A DNA stretch of 64,000 nt from Comamonas fluminis (GTDB lineage Bacteria; Pseudomonadota; Gammaproteobacteria; Burkholderiales; Burkholderiaceae_C). Both the position numbers and the translations under genes were made by a program. The notes beneath the pieces are model-generated. The model was not told the origin of the DNA and did no database searches. It saw only the letters and a list, made by a program, of their open reading frames with translations. The stretch spans positions 4,477,501 through 4,541,500 of the forward strand of contig NZ_CP066783.1 of the NCBI RefSeq assembly GCF_019186805.1. Reading direction: 5' to 3'. Below, piece after piece: positions 43,176 through 53,223 of this stretch (positions within the stretch are counted from its first letter, which is position 1; every line of letters begins with the position of its first letter).

Positions 43176-45896
43176 CTACTCCAAGGTGTATGCGCGCAGG
43201 CTCTCTGGCGCATTGATAGTGGCGCTTGCTGCGTCAACGACATAGCCCCGCAAATTGCGTGGTGCCGAGTCGTCATTTTTGAAAACGTGCACAACGGGTT
43301 GCCAGCTCCGCAGGCCTTCACGCACGCTGTACAGCTCAATTCGAGTGCGCAATGGAAAAGAAATGCCTGACAGGGCCATGGCCGTGTCAGTGATCCCATC
43401 TGTCTGACTGACCAGTGTGTCTGTGAGATCGTCGTAAATTGACACGCTATACGTTGTGCCGGCCTCTGGCACAACGCTCGCAGCCGCCGCATCAAGCAAC
43501 ATGTCGGCCTGTGTAATGCGGTTTCGAGACGCCCAGCTCAAAGATGACGCATTGAGTACCAATGCAGGGTAGCGCTCACCGTTGATGCGGAAATCGCCAG
43601 GCGGATAAGGCCTCGCAGCCCTGCTCGCAAATGTCAGCGACTGCGTGGGGGCCAGGGATGGGTTTAGCGTGCCGCTACCCGTGCGGGATAGCAGCTTGGC
43701 CTCCACAGTGACGCCGTGGGTGTACTCGCGCTGGTCGTCACCGCCCCAGCCGTCATAACACAGCAATGGCGTGCCTGCGACATGCGGTGCGGGAACCGTA
43801 TCCGCACAGCCCCGGCCTATGGTCAATGTGCCTGCGGCGGTATCCACAGCATCGATGCGTACGATTTCATCACCCAGCAAAGCGGCAGTGCCGAGCACAA
43901 TCTGCGACAGGTCGACTGAATCGTCCAAGCTGACCTGGGCATCAAGGCGTCCGACTGGCACAGCCAGCTTACCGCCAGGGCACCAAGCGCCTTGCTCTGC
44001 CGCTGTGCTGAACTCAGAGGGCACAACTCGGGTCTGCAGCTCAAAGCCATGCATCATCCCCGGTCGTACCGCGTTTGCAGTCAGAAAACCTGCTGAATGG
44101 TCGAGCATGGCCAAGTCCGCAGCGCCCATGCTCTGCGCCAGCTCACGGTATGGGGCCTCCATCAGCCCCTGAATCGTTGGCACCCGTGGTGTGACATCAG
44201 GCGGCACATAGGCGTTATCTTCGGGCTCGCGTAGTACTGCTGCGGGCAGTCCAAACACATCCTGAAGGGCAGTGATCGTTATGCGGCCGTCAGTGATGGT
44301 GCCGAACTCAGACCGCCCAGCGCGCAGCACCATATTTGCAATGCCCCGTGACGGATCTGAGATGCGAAACACATGACCAGGCATGATGTCTTTGCCGCGC
44401 CTATCCAGCACAACGGTGAACCGCTTGATAAACCCGCTCTTGGCCTGCAGATCGCGCCGGGCAATGCGGCGGGCCAGTGCCTCAGTTGGAATTCCGGGGT
44501 AGCTGACCTCTTCAGTGACTGTGACCCCCTTGGCTGCCATGATGGAGCCCAGGTTTTTCTCGCGCACAGCCCCTTCTTTTTTATTGAGCACGTCCGTGTA
44601 CTTCACCACGATTTCATTGATGCCGCTGGTCTGAGCGGTCGACTGATCGTCTTCAATGGCCAATAAACCTGTGTCGGGCGTAAAGAGCGGCAAGTCGTCC
44701 AGGTCATAGTCACCACGGATCGGCTTCAGTACAAGCTTTGCGGTGCGGCGCGATGTGTAAACCGCCGCCCCTGCGTGGTTGATGACTTCACCTGCAAATT
44801 CAGCGACGGAGCCCGATCTGCTCCACTTCATGCACAGGCCCAGCCCCTCAGTGTGAAAAACGTCTGCTGCGGCAATCCACGATGCTTCGTCAATCCGGGT
44901 TGCTGCATCCAGGCCACGGCCGATTAGGGGGTCTGTATAGAGGCGGCGCAGTATGTGGGCAGGGTTCATGCCATACACCTGCACTCCGTCTTGCCCCCCA
45001 ACCTCTACACGTAAGGATTGACTCGGAGACAACTGCAAATCGTTGATTGCAAGAGCTTTGAGGGTCAACGTCGCATTGCCTGCAATTTCGGCAATAAACG
45101 ACTCTCCGTTATAGAAGGTGCGGTTGTAGTGCTCGGCTACGTTCGTGTGATTGAGATAAAAGACCGTGGGCGGGTTGCTGATTTCAAGCGTGTACTGGTT
45201 GTGGCCAGGCAGGGCTGCCGTGGGAGCACCGCCTTTCATCACACTTTGCAGCGGCTGCAGCGCCCCGCCAGCGTAGGGGCGGCATTCCACTGCACCAAAC
45301 AGCTTCAACTCATAGGAGCGCACCTCTGCAGTGCCCGTCAGGGTTACAGTCTGGATTGAGTCATGGGTAACGCATTCTCCTGGCATGCCACCTGGAGCCA
45401 AGCAGGGAAGATTCCAGCCTGAGCCTGCGAACACGGTGGCGACCTCATTTCCCGAGGCCATCAGCATCTCGCACTTCTCTGGGTACCAGCTCTGATCCTT
45501 GTGCCACCCTGCCTTGGTCTTTTGCACCAGGTACGACCATTCCTTGGGGTACGGTGACATGGCACACACAAGACCGTCAAAAAACGTTGTGGTAACGCCT
45601 CTGAACGCGCTGACAAGTCCACCCAGCATGGCCGCAAGAGAGTCATTACGGGTCTGGTCTGGGGCACCCATCATGATCTGCAAAGTGCCGTCGATGCCGC
45701 CTTCCTGCTCCTCACCGCCGAACAGATTGGGTTGGTTGATGTTGATGCTCGTGTTGCCAGTGGCCTTGCCCGTCCATGCTGTTTTGTCACCCACACGGAT
45801 CTGGCGAATGGCATCAACGGGGCCACGGCAAAGGCCCATGAACAGGCCCATGTAGTACTTGTAGCCGATGGTCGTTTTTTTCTTCTTACCGCCCAT
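43176..45896 (-). CDS. Phage tail tip attachment protein (lambda J-like / GTA tail-hub type)
   Basis: A 906-residue central tail-tip protein. It begins with a lysine cluster, MGGKKKKTTIGYKYYMG, followed by MGLCRGPVDAIRQIRVGDK, the opening seen in tail proteins of Mu-like siphophages and gene transfer agents. The C-terminal part contains immunoglobulin/fibronectin-like segments near the distal tip. It overlaps the upstream 80-residue gene by 11 bases and sits between the DUF2163 module and the propeller protein, the place of the host-specificity protein. Confidence 0.75.
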   Translation of the reverse strand: MGGKKKKTTIGYKYYMGLFMGLCRGPVDAIRQIRVGDKTAWTGKATGNTSININQPNLFGGEEQEGGIDGTLQIMMGAPDQTRNDSLAAMLGGLVSAFRGVTTTFFDGLVCAMSPYPKEWSYLVQKTKAGWHKDQSWYPEKCEMLMASGNEVATVFAGSGWNLPCLAPGGMPGECVTHDSIQTVTLTGTAEVRSYELKLFGAVECRPYAGGALQPLQSVMKGGAPTAALPGHNQYTLEISNPPTVFYLNHTNVAEHYNRTFYNGESFIAEIAGNATLTLKALAINDLQLSPSQSLRVEVGGQDGVQVYGMNPAHILRRLYTDPLIGRGLDAATRIDEASWIAAADVFHTEGLGLCMKWSRSGSVAEFAGEVINHAGAAVYTSRRTAKLVLKPIRGDYDLDDLPLFTPDTGLLAIEDDQSTAQTSGINEIVVKYTDVLNKKEGAVREKNLGSIMAAKGVTVTEEVSYPGIPTEALARRIARRDLQAKSGFIKRFTVVLDRRGKDIMPGHVFRISDPSRGIANMVLRAGRSEFGTITDGRITITALQDVFGLPAAVLREPEDNAYVPPDVTPRVPTIQGLMEAPYRELAQSMGAADLAMLDHSAGFLTANAVRPGMMHGFELQTRVVPSEFSTAAEQGAWCPGGKLAVPVGRLDAQVSLDDSVDLSQIVLGTAALLGDEIVRIDAVDTAAGTLTIGRGCADTVPAPHVAGTPLLCYDGWGGDDQREYTHGVTVEAKLLSRTGSGTLNPSLAPTQSLTFASRAARPYPPGDFRINGERYPALVLNASSLSWASRNRITQADMLLDAAAASVVPEAGTTYSVSIYDDLTDTLVSQTDGITDTAMALSGISFPLRTRIELYSVREGLRSWQPVVHVFKNDDSAPRNLRGYVVDAASATINAPESLRAYTLE

Positions 45897-46128
45897 TCAC
45901 ACGCTCCTGGTCTTTGGCATGCTCGACAAGCGCAAGTGCCAAGGGGTCTCCGGTTGCCTCGAAGCGGCTTGCTTCAAGACCCTCTCTCACAAACTCAGCC
46001 CAGCTCAGGCCGTTAGCAGCAAACCATTGGCGTGATCCGGCAGCGCAATAGCCCACGCGACCAGAGAAGGGAACGCTGTAAAGGTGCTTTGGCCAGATAC
46101 GCAGCTCGGCTTTGTCCATGTCTGCCAT
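45886..46128 (-). CDS. Small phage tail protein, hypothetical (80 residues)
   Basis: Start MADMDKAELRIWPKHLY at 46,128, overlapping the previous gene by ATGA and the next by 11 bases, so translation is coupled on both sides. It contains GYCAAGSRQWFAANGLSWAE; short proteins of this kind with C..G.R.WF...GLSW occur before the J-like gene in Mu-like siphophages. The frame extends upstream to 46,341 but that part is an alternate frame of the preceding gene. Its function is not known to me. Confidence 0.7.
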   Translation of the reverse strand: MADMDKAELRIWPKHLYSVPFSGRVGYCAAGSRQWFAANGLSWAEFVREGLEASRFEATGDPLALALVEHAKDQERVNGR

Positions 46129-46343
46129 CACTTTCTGATGGGCGATGTGCGGAAGTTGCCCGCGCCCAGCACCATCCAGTTGTCCACCCAGCAGGTACCG
46201 AACACCTCCACCTGGGGGGTTCCTTCGGCCCCTTGGGGGAAATTGAAATCTTCCAGCGTGGAGGCCTTGGGCGTAGCTGTTTTCGGCCGCGCTGCATAGG
46301 AGATGACGACCGAGACAATCAGGATGGCAATCTGCACCCACAT
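46128..46343 (-). CDS. Small phage tail membrane-associated protein (71 residues)
   Basis: MWVQIAILIVSVVISYAARPK forms one N-terminal membrane helix, followed by PQGAEGTPQVEVFGTCWVDNW. The GTPQVEVFGT element is reminiscent of tail assembly proteins that precede lambda J. It is coupled to the next gene by ATGA and starts nine bases after the DUF2163 gene stops. The role may be in tail-tip assembly; this is inference from position. Confidence 0.7.
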   Translation of the reverse strand: MWVQIAILIVSVVISYAARPKTATPKASTLEDFNFPQGAEGTPQVEVFGTCWVDNWMVLGAGNFRTSPIRK

Positions 46344-46352
46344 ATCAAAACC

Positions 46353-47165
46353 TCACCACAGCCGTTTGCCATAGATGGATTCGCCCGGCATGTGGGGGAA
46401 GCCTCCATGGTTTGGCAGGTTGTTAAAGCGGTCATTGCAGGTGCTGCGCAGCCCATCACAGCCTGGGTACAGCGTGACTGTGTCGCCTATGGCTAAGCCG
46501 TCCGTGCCGCCAATCAGTTGGGCGCGAGTGCCGTTGGCCACTTCAATGCCTCGCATTTCAGTCGTGCCGTCAACATGCCATTCCGCCGCGCCATAACAAA
46601 AAGCACCGATATCGGTGATGTTTGAGGTGCCGAACCAGATGTGAGTGCCATTCAGCTCAGTGACGACCACGGGTGTGGCATGCAGCGCCTTGACTGCCCT
46701 GCAGCTATCGTCATAGACGCTATGCGGGCAAGAGCGCTCATAGCGCAAGCGAAGTCCACTTCTTTGCATAGACGCAGACAGCGAGTCGCAGACCAGCTCA
46801 GCTTGCCCAGCCCTCGGGAACGCCACGCTGCTCACACTACCCACCCAGCACACCTCCGCATCGGCCGCAGTCGCGTCGTAGTCGTAAACCGTCAGAAATA
46901 TCTCTTCACTGGGCGGCGTGCTGCGAAACAGCTGGGCCACGGCTGCAGAGGCTGGGAGCGTCACACGCACCGTATCGGCCGACGCCTCGCCCGTCATGCG
47001 GATACCGTCATCGCTGATCGGCAGCGGTGACCAGTCGTGGCCGTCGAACTTGAAGGAGCGGTCGGCACTGGTATACCGCCACACCACAGTCGCGCTACGG
47101 TCAAACTGGTACAGGCGGGCAGACTGGCCCTCGCTGGTGCTGGTTTCAAAGTCGTTGAAGCTCAT
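46353..47165 (-). CDS. Phage tail protein, DUF2163/BR0599 family
   Basis: 270 residues. The N-terminal half resembles DUF2163 distal-tail proteins; the C-terminal half has a conserved cysteine set (CPHSVYDDSC near 145 and CDGLRSTC near 235), typical of the BR0599-type domain found in gene-transfer-agent and Mu-like siphophage tails, where it may bind metal or a cluster. It overlaps the preceding gene by four bases. Confidence 0.8.
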   Translation of the reverse strand: MSFNDFETSTSEGQSARLYQFDRSATVVWRYTSADRSFKFDGHDWSPLPISDDGIRMTGEASADTVRVTLPASAAVAQLFRSTPPSEEIFLTVYDYDATAADAEVCWVGSVSSVAFPRAGQAELVCDSLSASMQRSGLRLRYERSCPHSVYDDSCRAVKALHATPVVVTELNGTHIWFGTSNITDIGAFCYGAAEWHVDGTTEMRGIEVANGTRAQLIGGTDGLAIGDTVTLYPGCDGLRSTCNDRFNNLPNHGGFPHMPGESIYGKRLW

Positions 47166-48364
47166 ACGCTGGCGGCCTCCAGGTCTGCGCGCACGCCCCG
47201 AAACTTGAGCGTGGCCTTGGCCAGCCCATCGGCATCGGTGTGGTGGGTGATCTCAGCGCTGTCATCTGCCAGGCGGCACAGCGCCATAAAGCTGATACGG
47301 GAGATGTCCGAAGCAGACACGCCAGCAGGCAGTGCCTGGTCAAGCGCCAGAGTCTCCAGCGTGGCCCCTGCCGCTGCGGCCGTGATACGGCGGTGCAGGG
47401 CCTCGCCGGTGACCAGCTCGATGCGGATGTCCTGTCGGCCCATGCGCGCCTTGCCAGTGTTCACCAGATCGGCATAGCCACAGGGCTGCACCTGCAGGGT
47501 CTGGCCTTGCGTCTGGCCAGCCGCGAACAGGTCGGCGGCATGTGTCGGCACCCAGATGGCAGCCTGGCGGCCGCGCAGCCCATACAGCAGGCTCCGAAAA
47601 GCCGTGTGCTCGTCACGTCCCCACATTGCCCAAGCATGCTGCTGCAGCACAAAGCCATAGCCCGAGGTATCGGTGATGCGCGGGATGCCGACTTCGTTAT
47701 CAAGGCGCTGGGTCAGACGCTCATAACCCAGCGTCAGGTCGTTGGACTCATCGGGGCGGAACTCCAGCACTGGCTTGCCACGGTACAGAGTGGCGGGCAA
47801 TTGAGCTGGCCAGGAGCTGGGCTCCAGCAGTTCAAATGCCACACTGGCGCGGGCCAGCTCATCGGTCAGACGCACGGGTTCTGGCAGCGTCTTGAGCATG
47901 GCTTTGCGCACCGGCAGCAGGCGCGAGCCTGCTGGCCAGCTACGCAATGCGGGGCTGGCAAGGGTCAAGTCAGCTGCAGAGACCTGTTCAACGTCGACCA
48001 GCTCCCAGGTGTCCAGCTCGTCGCTGGCAAGTGCCGCCAGGCCGCCCGCTGCAAAGTCATAGCCTGCGGTACTGGCCACAATGACGCTGCTGCCTGCAGC
48101 CACCGGCATGCCAAGGTACTGGGCATCGGTCCAGATTGGCAAAGCCAGCGGCTGAGCACCCAGCACATGCGCCCACAAGTCAAAGCGCGTGCGCTCAGCT
48201 TGGTGCACGAGCACTTCAAACGAGAAGCTGCGGCGCGGTGCCAGGCGCAGGGCCCGGCGCTGCTCTGCCCCGCTGGGGCTTTGCAGCACATCGGTCAGCC
48301 ATTCCAAGGTTTCCTTGAACGAGCTACCCCAGTTAGGCGGGAAGGTCCACAGAGGCAGGGCCAT
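47162..48364 (-). CDS. Phage tail protein, hypothetical (400 residues)
   Basis: It begins [16 protein letters not shown] and has about 400 residues with mixed alpha/beta character and no signal peptide or membrane segment. It lies between the tape measure and the DUF2163 protein, with one-base and four-base junctions on its two sides. By position it corresponds to the distal-tail protein of D3112/B3-type phages. I cannot assign a domain from the sequence. Confidence 0.7.
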   Translation of the reverse strand: MALPLWTFPPNWGSSFKETLEWLTDVLQSPSGAEQRRALRLAPRRSFSFEVLVHQAERTRFDLWAHVLGAQPLALPIWTDAQYLGMPVAAGSSVIVASTAGYDFAAGGLAALASDELDTWELVDVEQVSAADLTLASPALRSWPAGSRLLPVRKAMLKTLPEPVRLTDELARASVAFELLEPSSWPAQLPATLYRGKPVLEFRPDESNDLTLGYERLTQRLDNEVGIPRITDTSGYGFVLQQHAWAMWGRDEHTAFRSLLYGLRGRQAAIWVPTHAADLFAAGQTQGQTLQVQPCGYADLVNTGKARMGRQDIRIELVTGEALHRRITAAAAGATLETLALDQALPAGVSASDISRISFMALCRLADDSAEITHHTDADGLAKATLKFRGVRADLEAASV

Positions 48365-51300
48365 CAGCTCACCCCCAACAACTGACGGAACTTACCGGGG
48401 TTGCGGCTGATCATGACTGCAAGGGCTTTCTCGCCTTGCTTGCTGCCCATCATTGAGGCAATGCGATCCGGGTCATCGATCAGGTAAAAGGCCTGCTGGT
48501 TGTCCACTGTTGTATTGCCTGCAGCAGGCGCGGCGGGCTTGAAATTGCCCACGGACGGCAGGCCCAGGGAGACATTGCCGCCCATGACCAGACCGCCGTC
48601 TGCATAGGGCAACCAGTCATTAAGCGCGGCCATCCCAACCTGGTTGAAGCGCGTCAGGAAAGCCAATGCGCCAGGCTGGCCAACGACTTCCTTGCGGTGG
48701 ACGAACTCATCTGCATGGACCACGCCTGCATACTGGTATTTGCTGCCAGGGCCGGTCCAACCGCCGCTGGAGAAGCCCGCGCCCATCGCGCCAATGCCGG
48801 CACTCAGGGCGCTGCTGGCACCAGAGCTGGCCGAAGACGCCGCCACAGCCTGCAGCGCCACGGCAGCCGCTGTAGCAGCAGTGGCCATGGCTGTGGTGGC
48901 TGCGGCCGCAGCCGTGGTGGCCGCAGTGTCGGCAACAGTGGCAGCAGTAGACGCGGCAGTGGCTGCAGCCTCGGCAGCAGCACCAGCGGTGTCCACCACT
49001 GCGCCAACGCCTGCGGCCGCAGTGCTTGCCACCGAGGTCACAGCCCCCGCACTCGCTGCCGTCTTGCTTGCGCCGTTGATCAGCCCCATGACGCCTTCTT
49101 TGGCTTGCATGGCCAGCTGCTGAGCCGCCCACTCGCCCATGCCTGCAGCTAGATTGCTCAGCAGCGACCTGACGGCCTCGCCCAAGGTAGCCGTGCCATC
49201 TGCCAGGCTCTTGAGTGAGTTGTTAAGACTGCTGCCGAACGCTTGTCCAAATGCTTGGTTGACTTCATTGGCCTGTGTGCGCAGGCCCTTTATCTTTTCC
49301 TCCAAGTCCTTGACGCGGTCGACTGCGGCCGGGTTGCCGGTGATTTCGGCCAGCTCACGCATCTTGGGCAGCAAGGCCTCAATCTGCGCAGCCGTGCTGG
49401 TGTTGATGTTCAGGATCTGGCGCTTGGCCTCAAGCTCGCCGGTCAGGCCCGCCGTGACCTGATTGGCCAGGGACTGCTCGGTGCGCGACTGGTCCGAGAA
49501 AATACGCTCTGTCTGCTGCTGCAGGCTCTCCAACTGGGCGCGGGCGCTCTCAATGTTCACCAGCTGGTCGACCTTGGCCAGGCCCGCCATATTGCCGGTC
49601 TTGCCCAGGTCGTCGCGCAGCTTCCGAAACCGCTCCTCGATCCGGGTGACCGCAGCCTCGGCCGAACGGCCCTGCGCCTGGCTGATGCCTTCATCCACGG
49701 CGGCCAAGCCTTGGGTGATGCGCTCATTGCGGGCCTTGGTGTCCTGCAGGTCCTTGGTGGCTTTGTGCAGGCGGTCGGTCTCGGCCGCAACTTCCCGCAG
49801 CTTGGCAATGCGGGCATCGTCCAGCTTGAGGGCATTTTTGTTGACGGCCAGCCAGGCTTCCAGCTTGGCCGTGGCCTGGTCGGTGCTGCTGCCCACGTTG
49901 TCCTGGGCGTTCGCCAGCCCCTGCTCAGCCTGGGCGCGGGCCTGCTGCAGCGTCTGCAGCTGGCTCTGGTAGGCGGTGTCTACGGGGTTGACCTTGGGGC
50001 CGCCACCAGTCTTGGGCAAGTACCGCTTACGGAATGCGGCCTCGGTCTGGGCAATCGTTGCAGGGTTCAGAAGCTTGCTGCCAGGATCGACTTTGCGGAT
50101 GTCGTCAAGCTGGGCGTGGTATTGCTCCAATGCAGCTGTGAGCTGTTGCTGTGGTGACAGTGCAGCCTTATTGGCGGCAGTGACAGCGTCAATGGCTTTT
50201 AAAGCAGCTTGATTTCGTTTTGCTTTTTCCGCATCGTCTTCGGCCGTCTTGTCGTTCACCGTCTTTTGGCCCTGCACCGACTGCAGATTGGCCTCGGCTG
50301 CAGCCAACTTCGCAGTGATGTCGCCAGTCGCAAGCCCGCGTGCCTGTCGTTGAGCCAGCTTCTGACGGAGAAAATCGACCTGCTTTTCCGCTGTTGAAAT
50401 CAGTGCGTCATCTGTCGAAGGCCGACCAATGGAAAGAATTGCATCCCATGTCTCACGAACTACATCGCGGACGCCACGCCAAGCTTTCTCCAGCGTGCCG
50501 GCATTGGCAGCCAGTTTCGCAGTGCGCTCATCCATGGCGGCAGAGAAGGTCTTTTGGGCCAACTCTGCGGCTTCATCCTCCTTGCGCTGGTCCATGAGCG
50601 CTCTGATCTGGGCGTAAACAGAAGCGGTCAGGTAGTTGTACGACTCATTGAGCTTGCGGCTGGCCTCGACGGGCGAACGGCCTAGCTCATTGAATTGCTC
50701 AACGGTGGTGCTGATTGACTGGCCCATCACGCGCTCCATGCGCACAGTGGTGGTTGCCAGTTGCTCAATGTTTTTGCTGGAGACTTGACCTGTGGATGCC
50801 AGCGCGGCCAAGGCCTGGGCGGCGTCGTAGGTTGTACCGACTACGCCGTCAATGCGTGTAGCCATGATGGCCAGTTGGCTTGTTGTCGCACCCACGGCGT
50901 TGCCAGTCATCACAATGGACTGGTAATACGCGTCGCTTTCCTTGGAACCCTTAGCGTAGCCCGCAATCAGTACAGCAACGGCTGCGGCCGTGGCGGTCAG
51001 TGGGTTGACCATTCCCATCACAGCACCGCTCACAGCCTTGGCAGCTGGGGCAATGCCGCCGTACATGTCCTTGAGCTGCCCGCCTTGCTGCAGCGCAACG
51101 GTAAACGGGTTTTGTCCCGTGGCCAGGCCCACGGTGATATCGGTCATCTGCGCTGGCAGCATGCGATTCGCTGCTGCGAGCTGCTTAGCAGAGAGACCCG
51201 CCGCTTGGTTGGCCTTGGCTGCGCCGTTGACCGCCTTTGCCTGAGCTTGTGCCGCAGCTGCTGCGGCGGCACTGGCATCGGTCTGGGCCTTGATATCTAC

Positions 51301-51513
51301 ACTGGCTGTTTTGGCTGCCGTGCCCATGCCCTTGGTGGCGGTACCGGCCTGCTTGGCGCTGTCGGCCAGCTTGTCAATGGGCGCAACGTCGATCTTCTGA
51401 GCGCCCTGGCCAACAGCCTCGGCGTCAGCGCGCAAGGCCTTCAGCTCGGCCCGCGCCTGGCTCACATCGGCTTGAAAGCGAAGCGCGACGTTCATGTCGC
51501 TGCTGTTGCCCAT
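48364..51513 (-). CDS. Phage tail tape measure protein
   Basis: 1,049 residues that set tail length. The N-terminal region ([16 protein letters not shown]) and a long coiled-coil middle, rich in Ala, Gln and Glu, are typical. Hydrophobic segments are near 180 ([14 protein letters not shown]) and in an exceptional Ala/Thr-rich stretch at about 830-945 ([19 protein letters not shown]). The C-terminal end has [11 protein letters not shown] and [12 protein letters not shown], a common ending of tape measures. At about 1.5 angstroms per residue it would imply a tail near 150 nm, as in siphophages. Confidence 0.9.
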   Translation of the reverse strand: MGNSSDMNVALRFQADVSQARAELKALRADAEAVGQGAQKIDVAPIDKLADSAKQAGTATKGMGTAAKTASVDIKAQTDASAAAAAAAQAQAKAVNGAAKANQAAGLSAKQLAAANRMLPAQMTDITVGLATGQNPFTVALQQGGQLKDMYGGIAPAAKAVSGAVMGMVNPLTATAAAVAVLIAGYAKGSKESDAYYQSIVMTGNAVGATTSQLAIMATRIDGVVGTTYDAAQALAALASTGQVSSKNIEQLATTTVRMERVMGQSISTTVEQFNELGRSPVEASRKLNESYNYLTASVYAQIRALMDQRKEDEAAELAQKTFSAAMDERTAKLAANAGTLEKAWRGVRDVVRETWDAILSIGRPSTDDALISTAEKQVDFLRQKLAQRQARGLATGDITAKLAAAEANLQSVQGQKTVNDKTAEDDAEKAKRNQAALKAIDAVTAANKAALSPQQQLTAALEQYHAQLDDIRKVDPGSKLLNPATIAQTEAAFRKRYLPKTGGGPKVNPVDTAYQSQLQTLQQARAQAEQGLANAQDNVGSSTDQATAKLEAWLAVNKNALKLDDARIAKLREVAAETDRLHKATKDLQDTKARNERITQGLAAVDEGISQAQGRSAEAAVTRIEERFRKLRDDLGKTGNMAGLAKVDQLVNIESARAQLESLQQQTERIFSDQSRTEQSLANQVTAGLTGELEAKRQILNINTSTAAQIEALLPKMRELAEITGNPAAVDRVKDLEEKIKGLRTQANEVNQAFGQAFGSSLNNSLKSLADGTATLGEAVRSLLSNLAAGMGEWAAQQLAMQAKEGVMGLINGASKTAASAGAVTSVASTAAAGVGAVVDTAGAAAEAAATAASTAATVADTAATTAAAAATTAMATAATAAAVALQAVAASSASSGASSALSAGIGAMGAGFSSGGWTGPGSKYQYAGVVHADEFVHRKEVVGQPGALAFLTRFNQVGMAALNDWLPYADGGLVMGGNVSLGLPSVGNFKPAAPAAGNTTVDNQQAFYLIDDPDRIASMMGSKQGEKALAVMISRNPGKFRQLLGVS

Positions 51514-51515
51514 GA

Positions 51516-51815
51516 CTATTTCCTCAGCTCGTTCATTCGTTCCTTGGCAGCGTCACCACCGGCCATACCGGCGTTGACGTCTGCCAGCCGCATGGCGCTG
51601 CGCTGGCGTTCCAGCTGCAGGGCCTGCTTGTAAAACAGCTTCAGCTGCCGCTCGGTGTAGTGGCCGAGTTCGCTGCGCTGGTGCCCGTTGGCGATGAGGG
51701 TGGCGTAGATGGCACCCCAGCCGATGCCACTGCCTTCGCGGCCTGCGCCACGATTTGCTCCTTCCGCACGGCGCAGGCCCGCTCGACGGCCTGGCGAATT
51801 CGGGCGCGCCGCACG
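51516..51815 (-). CDS. Tail assembly chaperone, T-part made by -1 frameshift
   Basis: This is the downstream frame of the chaperone pair. It has no convincing start of its own in the conserved part and is read after a -1 slip on TTTTTTC (51,821-51,815), giving a G/GT-like fusion. The C-terminal part, with [20 protein letters not shown] and [13 protein letters not shown], is typical of GT extensions that bind the tape measure. It ends two bases before the tape measure start. The open frame extends to 51,842. Confidence 0.7.
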   Translation of the reverse strand, partial: RAARPNSPGRRAGLRRAEGANRGAGREGSGIGWGAIYATLIANGHQRSELGHYTERQLKLFYKQALQLERQRSAMRLADVNAGMAGGDAAKERMNELRK

Positions 51816-52189
51816 AAAAAATGGCCGTTCACTCCCCACCAAAGCATCAGCAGGTTCTCAACGTCATCTGCGGATAGAGATTCCAGCCAGTCCATATCAC
51901 GGTCGGCGGCCTGCACGATCAAGGGCAGCACGCCATCGGTGTGGGTTGAAATGGCGTTCAACACCACCTCATAGCTGGGCTCATGGGGGCTGGCGATCAT
52001 TTCTGCAATAGCCGCGACCATGGGTTCAGCGGCAGGAAGCAGGCGTAGCCATTCCACATTGCCGTATTCACGCATGGTCACAAGTTCGCCGCCCAGCGGC
52101 AGGGTGCGCTCGGGGTGCAGCACCTCCATGTCGCTTGGCTCGCGCTCTGCAGCGTCCGCTGCAGAGGCTTTGGAGACTATTTGGGCCAT
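51641..52189 (-). CDS. Tail assembly chaperone (G-like)
   Basis: 182 residues between tail tube and tape measure, the conserved chaperone position. It starts MAQIVSKASAADAAERE; the middle is helical with VEWLRLLPAAEPMVAA and WLESLSADDVENLLMLWW. Its 3' third overlaps the frameshifted T-part and has a low-complexity Pro/Ser/Thr end, as expected when the biologically important frame switches. Chaperones of this type coat the tape measure during tail assembly. Confidence 0.8.
   Translation of the reverse strand: MAQIVSKASAADAAEREPSDMEVLHPERTLPLGGELVTMREYGNVEWLRLLPAAEPMVAAIAEMIASPHEPSYEVVLNAISTHTDGVLPLIVQAADRDMDWLESLSADDVENLLMLWWGVNGHFFVRRARIRQAVERACAVRKEQIVAQAAKAVASAGVPSTPPSSPTGTSAANSATTPSGS
51815..51821 (-). 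other. Slippery heptamer for -1 frameshift (T TTT TTC)
   Basis: On the minus strand the zero frame reads CAT TTT TTC GTG, an ideal X XXY YYZ heptamer. Slipping back one base continues as CGT GCG GCG into the T-part without a stop for 99 codons. Confidence 0.65.
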
Positions 52190-52192
52190 GGC

Positions 52193-52981
52193 TTAGGGCT
52201 GGATAGCGTTGATGGCCACATAGCGGCCAAAGCGGCCGAAGGGGCCAGATGCTGGGCGCGTGGGGTCTGCAAGGCACTTGGCGTCAATGCTGATGCCCGC
52301 CAGATCATTGCCGCTGGCAATAAAAGGAAGCTCCTGCAGCGGGGTTGTGCTGACCTTGTACCACTCGGCAATCACGGGTGCGTTGTCTTCGGTCAGGTTG
52401 ATGCCTTCGTAACGCAGCTGGATGAGCTTGGGCGCGGCATTGAAGAAGGCCACCTGACGGGCTCCTGCCTGTTTATATGCGGCCTTGAAAGGCTGAGTCA
52501 GACCCGGCGCAGTGGGCAGGCTCAGCAGCTCAATACTGCCGTGCTCAAGGAAGGCGTCATAGTGCTCAGGGTCTAGAGTGACGGGTGCACCTGAGCTGTC
52601 GGTAATGACCAGTTCGGAGACGTTATAGGGCTTGTCCAGCTTGATCACGTCGCCCACTGCAACGGGGTTGGGGAATAGTTCCCCAGTCACGGAACCGGCT
52701 GCAATTTCCGTGATGGTGCCGCGCAAGTGCTGGGCCAGCTTGTCTGGGTCGATTTGGTGAGCTGTAAGCTTGATCGTGCATTCACCGCCAATGCTGAAGC
52801 TACGCACTTCGGACTTTTGACCGCTGTAGCTTTCTTTGTGAGAGGCCGTCTCATCGGTACCGCCGAATGTCAGGGCAGAAACATCGCCCCACCACCCCCA
52901 GCCACTGTTACCCACAGACCCAAAAGGGCGGGAAAAAACACGGCCTTGGCCGTAGAAATAGGTTTCAACTGTCTTGCTCAT
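52193..52981 (-). CDS. Phage major tail tube protein
   Basis: 262 residues, starting MSKTVETYFYGQGRVFSRPF. Beta-rich sequence without membrane segments, located directly before the chaperone pair, where the tail tube subunit is encoded in non-contractile Mu-like phages. There is no separate sheath gene in the module, which supports a siphovirus-type tail. Confidence 0.75.
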   Translation of the reverse strand: MSKTVETYFYGQGRVFSRPFGSVGNSGWGWWGDVSALTFGGTDETASHKESYSGQKSEVRSFSIGGECTIKLTAHQIDPDKLAQHLRGTITEIAAGSVTGELFPNPVAVGDVIKLDKPYNVSELVITDSSGAPVTLDPEHYDAFLEHGSIELLSLPTAPGLTQPFKAAYKQAGARQVAFFNAAPKLIQLRYEGINLTEDNAPVIAEWYKVSTTPLQELPFIASGNDLAGISIDAKCLADPTRPASGPFGRFGRYVAINAIQP

Positions 52982-53009
52982 GAGAGTGATCTCCTGTGAA
53001 TGTGGTCAA

Positions 53010-53216
53010 TCAGGTCTTGTCAGCCGCAACTGCAGGGGCGGCGGTCTGGGCGGTTTCCACCACACCGGCATTGCGCAGCCAGGCGGCGGTGGACTTGCCA
53101 ACGATCAGCTCAGCGCCTGCTTCGTAGTCCTTGCCTGCGTGGGTGTGGGGCTTGGCCAGCTTGACCTTCTCGGTCTCTTCGGTCTTGGCAGCGGCATCGG
53201 GCTTGGTGTTGCTCAT
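53010..53216 (-). CDS. Small phage structural protein (68 residues, DUF7210-like)
   Basis: MSNTKPDAAAKTEETEKVKL, then HTHAGKDYEAGAELIVGKSTAAWL: a short domain in which a loop (H.HAGK.Y..G) precedes a helix ending in WLRNAGVVE, flanked by Ala/Thr/Lys-rich tails. Proteins of this outline often lie between head-completion and tail-tube genes. Possibly a tail completion or decoration protein; function unknown. It starts seven bases below the gp37-like gene. Confidence 0.7.
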   Translation of the reverse strand: MSNTKPDAAAKTEETEKVKLAKPHTHAGKDYEAGAELIVGKSTAAWLRNAGVVETAQTAAPAVAADKT

Positions 53217-53223
53217 GAGGTCC

